34,813 nt of DNA from a bacterium (GTDB lineage Bacteria; Cyanobacteriota; Vampirovibrionia; Gastranaerophilales; Gastranaerophilaceae): positions 1 through 34,813 of the forward strand of contig JAFWGJ010000031.1 of assembly GCA_017512405.1 (NCBI GenBank), given 5' to 3'. Positions 31,911-34,813 of the stretch are shown here, in pieces. The position numbers and the translations under genes were made by a program. Under the pieces are notes generated by a model. That model saw only the letters and a program-made list of their open reading frames with translations. It searched no databases and was not told the DNA's origin. Each line of letters begins with the position of its first letter. The first letter of the stretch is position 1.

Positions 31911-32846
31911 CTAGTGAACGTATACGTTCAATTTTTCTAATATATCCTCTAAAACTTTATCCGCTTCTGAGTGTAATACTTGGCAAGTACCGGCATTTCT
32001 GTGTCCGCCTCCGCCGTATTCTGACATTAATTCAGCAACATTAAGCTGAGAAGTTCTGTTTATAACTGATTTGCCAACAGCAAATACTGTTTTTGTTTTG
32101 TCGTTACCCATAATTTTATGAATTGATACATTACATTCAGGGAATAACGTATAAACCATAAATCTGTTACCAACATGAATTTCATCTTCGTCTTTGTAAT
32201 TAACTAAAACAACTTTATCATGAACAGTAGAGCAACGTTTTAATTGTTTAATGAAAGCTTCCTGTTCAATCATATAAAAATCTTTTCTTGCCTTAACATC
32301 AGGATCATCCAAAATTTCCTGAATATCAGATGTTGTTTGAATTAAATCTATAACATATTTCATAAAATCAAAATTACTTAATCTAAATTTAGAATCATAT
32401 CGACCTAAACCTGTTCTTGGGTCTAGCAAATAATTCAACATTAACCAACCTTTTGGATTTTGGATTTCTTCAACAGTAACGTTTCCTGAATCTGCTCTAT
32501 CAACACTATCCAGCATTTCAGCCCATTCTTTTGGGAATTTATCGGCACCGCCAAAGTATTCATAAATAACTCTTGTTGCTGATTTTGCAACAGGATTAAT
32601 TATATGATTTGATTTTCTGTTATATGCTCTTACATCATCAGAAAAGTGGTGATCGAAAACAAAATGAGCATTCTCATTATAAGGTAAATTTGTAATAATA
32701 TTTTTATCTGTTACTTTGATTTTACCATCTTGCATATCTTTTGGATGACAAAATTCAATTTCGTCAATAAGTCCGAATTTTTTTAATAAAGTTGCCGACA
32801 TAATACCGTCAAGGTCTGCTCTTGTTAATAATTTGTATTTGTTCAT
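31911..32846 (-). CDS. DHH-family phosphoesterase (exopolyphosphatase-like)
   Basis: 311 aa. DHH domain motifs: RADLDGIMSA with Asp11 and Asp13, and FVFDHHFSDD with Asp65-His66-His67 for two metal ions. The DHHA1 part contains GGGGHRNAGTC (about residues 282-292), the substrate-binding signature. Members hydrolyse phosphodiesters or polyphosphates (NrnA, GdpP-like, exopolyphosphatase); without a PAS or GGDEF domain and with this spacing I cannot decide which. A weak AAGGAT precedes the ATG. It follows skp by 22 bases and is likely co-transcribed with it. Confidence 0.9.
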   Translation of the reverse strand: MNKYKLLTRADLDGIMSATLLKKFGLIDEIEFCHPKDMQDGKIKVTDKNIITNLPYNENAHFVFDHHFSDDVRAYNRKSNHIINPVAKSATRVIYEYFGGADKFPKEWAEMLDSVDRADSGNVTVEEIQNPKGWLMLNYLLDPRTGLGRYDSKFRLSNFDFMKYVIDLIQTTSDIQEILDDPDVKARKDFYMIEQEAFIKQLKRCSTVHDKVVLVNYKDEDEIHVGNRFMVYTLFPECNVSIHKIMGNDKTKTVFAVGKSVINRTSQLNVAELMSEYGGGGHRNAGTCQVLHSEADKVLEDILEKLNVYVH

Positions 32847-32868
32847 TTTTTATCCTTTTCAACTACTG

Positions 32869-33330
32869 CTATTTTACTGCTTTTGCAATTTCATTGGTTA
32901 TATCAGCACCGCCGTATAACACCATTCCTTTTGCCAAAACTAAATCATATCCTGCTTTTTTTGATTCATCCTGAATTGTTTTAGTAATAGATTTATCAAT
33001 TTCTGCTAATTTTTTTGCATAATTTTTGTCATTTGTATTTTTAATATAAGCTATATCATTTTCGTATTTTTTTATAAGTTTTTCTTTTTTAGCTTTATCA
33101 GATTCTTTGGCTATCTCTTCCTGTGCCTTTTTAATTGTATTTGTTAATTCATCAGCTTTTTTTACTTGTTCATCTTTTAATGCATTAACCTGTTTTGAAT
33201 TAGATACCAATTTCTGTACATCAACTACACCAACTTTAAAATTTGCAGGTACATTTGACATTGCAAAATTACTTGTGCAAACTCCAAGAGCAAAAGCAAA
33301 AACTGCCATTACTAAAATTTTCTTGTTCAT
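32869..33330 (-). CDS. Skp/OmpH-family periplasmic chaperone
   Basis: 153 aa with a Sec signal peptide (MNKKILVMAVFAFALGVCTS, cleavage around residue 23). The mature part begins with the conserved VGVVDVQKLVSNSKQV strand-helix, continues as a long charged helical hairpin rich in Lys and Glu (the jellyfish tentacles), and returns with GYDLVLAKGMVLYGGADIT, the family C-terminal strand. It holds unfolded outer-membrane proteins in the periplasm. Length matches Skp (about 160). AGGAG precedes the ATG. BamA and LpxD, frequent neighbours, are absent. Confidence 0.93.
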   Translation of the reverse strand: MNKKILVMAVFAFALGVCTSNFAMSNVPANFKVGVVDVQKLVSNSKQVNALKDEQVKKADELTNTIKKAQEEIAKESDKAKKEKLIKKYENDIAYIKNTNDKNYAKKLAEIDKSITKTIQDESKKAGYDLVLAKGMVLYGGADITNEIAKAVK

Positions 33331-33357
33331 AATATCTCCTATAAAACACTACTTTAT

Positions 33358-33377
33358 TTTGTATAAATTTGTATAAA
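33358..33377. repeat. Tandem 10-bp repeat TTTGTATAAA x2
   Basis: Two adjacent copies (33358-33367 and 33368-33377) in the trxA-skp intergenic region. On the minus strand they provide two TATACA -10-like hexamers ahead of skp; ten bp is one helical turn. May be no more than AT-rich promoter sequence. Confidence 0.35.
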
Positions 33378-33423
33378 ATAATAATATAAAAATTATTAAA
33401 AGTCTATTGCTGAATATGGCTAA

Positions 33424-33747
33424 TTACAAATATTTTTCAATATTGTTAATGATAGTTGATTTTGGCATTAAACCAGCCATTCTTTCAACAGCTATACCCT
33501 CTTTAAATAGTAAAAGAGAAGGTAAACCACTTACAGAATTTTCTTTAAGAGTTTCTTTGTTTTCATCTGCATTAACTTTTACAACTTTTAATTTACCTTC
33601 GTAAATTTTAGCAATTTCATCAAGAACAGGTGATAACTTTTTGCAAGGGCCACACCAAGTTGCCCAAAAATCTACTAAAACTAAAGTCTGAGACTGTAAA
33701 ACTTCTTGTTCAAATGTTGAATCAGTAACTTCTATTGTGTTTGACAT
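33424..33747 (-). CDS. trxA: Thioredoxin
   Basis: 107-aa, cytoplasmic. Active site WCGPC with Cys32 and Cys35 (VDFWATWCGPCKKLSPVLDE), cis-Pro in SGLPSLLLFKEG, and a final MPKSTIINNIEKYL helix: a standard thioredoxin that reduces disulfides. AAGGAG precedes the ATG. The 93-base gap to skp downstream has its own promoter-like repeats, so the two are perhaps separately expressed. Confidence 0.96.
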   Translation of the reverse strand: MSNTIEVTDSTFEQEVLQSQTLVLVDFWATWCGPCKKLSPVLDEIAKIYEGKLKVVKVNADENKETLKENSVSGLPSLLLFKEGIAVERMAGLMPKSTIINNIEKYL

Positions 33748-33837
33748 GACAAAATCTCCTTGTTTTCTTAGTTCATTCTAGCATATAATTTTTTTTTGTG
33801 CTATTATCTTAATGTATATTATGAAATTAGGATAGTA

Positions 33838-34755
33838 ATGGCTAGAAAAAAAGTTATAGAAATAGTACTCGATACTGAAACAACAGGACTGGATTACACA
33901 AAAGAAAGAATGGTTGAATTTGCGGGTGTAAGACTTGAAAATGGTAAAATTAAAGATGAATTTCAAACCTTAATTAATCCGCAGCAACATATAAGAAAAT
34001 CTTCAATTGCCATTCACGGAATCACACAGGAAATGGTAGAAGATGCTCCGACAGAAGCAGAAGCGATGCCTAAGATTCTTGAATTTATAGGTGACTATCC
34101 AATAGTTGCGCACAACGCCATTTTTGATTATTCATATCTTAATGAAGCAAGTTTAAGAACAACCGGTAATCCTATTAAAAATGAACGTATAGACACCCAG
34201 TTTATGTTTAAAGAAATTTATCCTGAAATGGAATCACACGGTCTTGATGCTTTAACCAAAAAATTTGATATAGAACTTGTTAATCACCACCGTGCAATGG
34301 CAGATGCAATGAGTTTGGCTCTTGCTTACCCTAAATTAAAAAAATTATATTTACAAAAATATGACTGGGAAAATAAACAATTGGAGAATATTGAATATCT
34401 TTTTGAAAGATTTTTAAGAATTCAGCAGAGTGTAAATACTATGCAGGCAGAATTACAGGATTTAAAATCAGTATTTAAACTGTATTTTGAGCTGGGCGGA
34501 AAACCTATTACATCTCAAAATGGTGATATGCTGGTTTACCAATCAAAACAATCCTTCCATTATGATTTTGAAGATGTAAAAGATGTTCTTGAAGAATTAG
34601 GCGCATTAAATAAAGCTGTAAAATTAAATTGCGGATTTGTAGATAGATTATGCAACGGCTTTAATTTAGAAGATTGCCAGCGAGAAGCAATAAAAAATGC
34701 AAGAAAAGAAATCACTGAAAACAGAAATGTTCAGATTATAAAGGCAGGTAAGTAA
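33838..34755 (+). CDS. DnaQ-like 3'-5' exonuclease
   Basis: 305 aa. Residues 1-170 are a DEDDh exonuclease: IVLDTETTGLD with Asp12 and Glu14 (ExoI), IVAHNAIFDYSYL (ExoII) and HHRAMADA (ExoIII). Beyond about residue 180 lies a helical part (LERFLRIQQSVNTMQAELQDL), not recognised, then a small C-terminal domain. This is the shape of stand-alone epsilon-like proofreading or repair nucleases. The frame is open upstream for 14 codons, but AGGA sits five bases before the ATG at 33838 and homology starts there. A following gene starts two bases after the stop, so they form an operon. Confidence 0.92.
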   Translation: MARKKVIEIVLDTETTGLDYTKERMVEFAGVRLENGKIKDEFQTLINPQQHIRKSSIAIHGITQEMVEDAPTEAEAMPKILEFIGDYPIVAHNAIFDYSYLNEASLRTTGNPIKNERIDTQFMFKEIYPEMESHGLDALTKKFDIELVNHHRAMADAMSLALAYPKLKKLYLQKYDWENKQLENIEYLFERFLRIQQSVNTMQAELQDLKSVFKLYFELGGKPITSQNGDMLVYQSKQSFHYDFEDVKDVLEELGALNKAVKLNCGFVDRLCNGFNLEDCQREAIKNARKEITENRNVQIIKAGK

Positions 34756-34757
34756 AA

Positions 34758-34813
34758 ATGGCTAATTTTATAATAGATTTTTTTAAAGAACCTCCCGTAA
34801 AAGAAGAAATTCA
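34758..34813 (+). CDS. Partial gene, cut by the window end
   Basis: An ATG at 34758, two bases after the exonuclease stop and preceded by AGGTAAG, opens a frame reading MANFIIDFFKEPPVKEEI to the edge. Only 18 codons are seen, so no family can be named. Confidence 0.55.
   Translation, partial: MANFIIDFFKEPPVKEEI

Noticed and set aside
1..34813. CRISPR arrays, prophage, insertion sequences, integrases
   Set aside because: No regularly spaced repeats, transposase or phage genes seen; the short repeats present are promoter-scale.

Overview
The window is AT-rich, chromosomal, gene-dense bacterial DNA from a diderm: it carries a TolC-type outer-membrane protein, a Skp/OmpH chaperone and several exported proteins. 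The prepilin leader starting MKKAFAFTLAET (Ala before the cleaved Phe), the NarL-type and hybrid-kinase signalling genes, the NifU-NifS pair without other nif genes, and the low GC together suggest a non-photosynthetic cyanobacterial relative (Vampirovibrionia/Gastranaerophilales, gut type). That placement is my inference from gene style; no rRNA is present to confirm it. I see no CRISPR array, prophage, transposase or rRNA. No gene-free gap exceeds 300 bases.

Layout. 1-3005: LD-carboxypeptidase (-) divergent from dnaX (+), then a 200-bp structured intergenic stretch. 3004-8198: a YhcH/EbgC-like gene and a GIY-YIG gene sharing one compact divergent promoter; an operon on the minus strand (REC-PAS-hybrid kinase, NarL-type regulator, exported 411-aa protein); tRNA-Arg(CCU); a LOG-family protein. 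8375-11333: an unannotated 59-aa gene, a very strong bidirectional terminator, a glycine-zipper protein, and a phosphomannomutase/phosphoglucomutase. 11387-14918: an ABC sugar permease, a secreted 5'-nucleotidase, and a dGTPase (-). 15021-20936: an overlapping EF-hand / ferredoxin-nitroreductase / polytopic membrane protein operon, then TolC and an MptE/Maf-like protein. 20975-26078: a seven-gene overlapping operon (J-domain-like protein, PspA, DUF4178-like protein, DUF350 protein, two small membrane proteins, membrane-anchored aminopropyltransferase). 26165-28185: nifU-nifS. 28187-30295: XRE regulator (-), pilin-like protein, a structured spacer and a coiled-coil protein. 30394-34813: gatA, then DHH phosphoesterase, Skp and thioredoxin on the minus strand, then a DnaQ-like exonuclease and the start of another gene.

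The most notable points are: (1) the PspA-DUF4178-DUF350-aminopropyltransferase operon, a membrane-stress/polyamine system whose core is known from comparative genomics, here led by a degenerate J-domain protein and containing two unfamiliar small membrane proteins; (2) a recurring start-site arrangement in which a -10 hexamer lies exactly six bases before the ATG and no Shine-Dalgarno is present, implying leaderless transcripts for dnaX, the hybrid kinase, tolC, yhcH and probably others, while genes inside operons use clear AGGAG-type sites; (3) an A7 run in dnaX placed where slippage would give a gamma-sized product; (4) two structured intergenic regions (2803-3005 and 29407-29596) that could encode RNAs; (5) a 59-aa gene and a glycine-zipper protein flanking a 21-bp perfect terminator.
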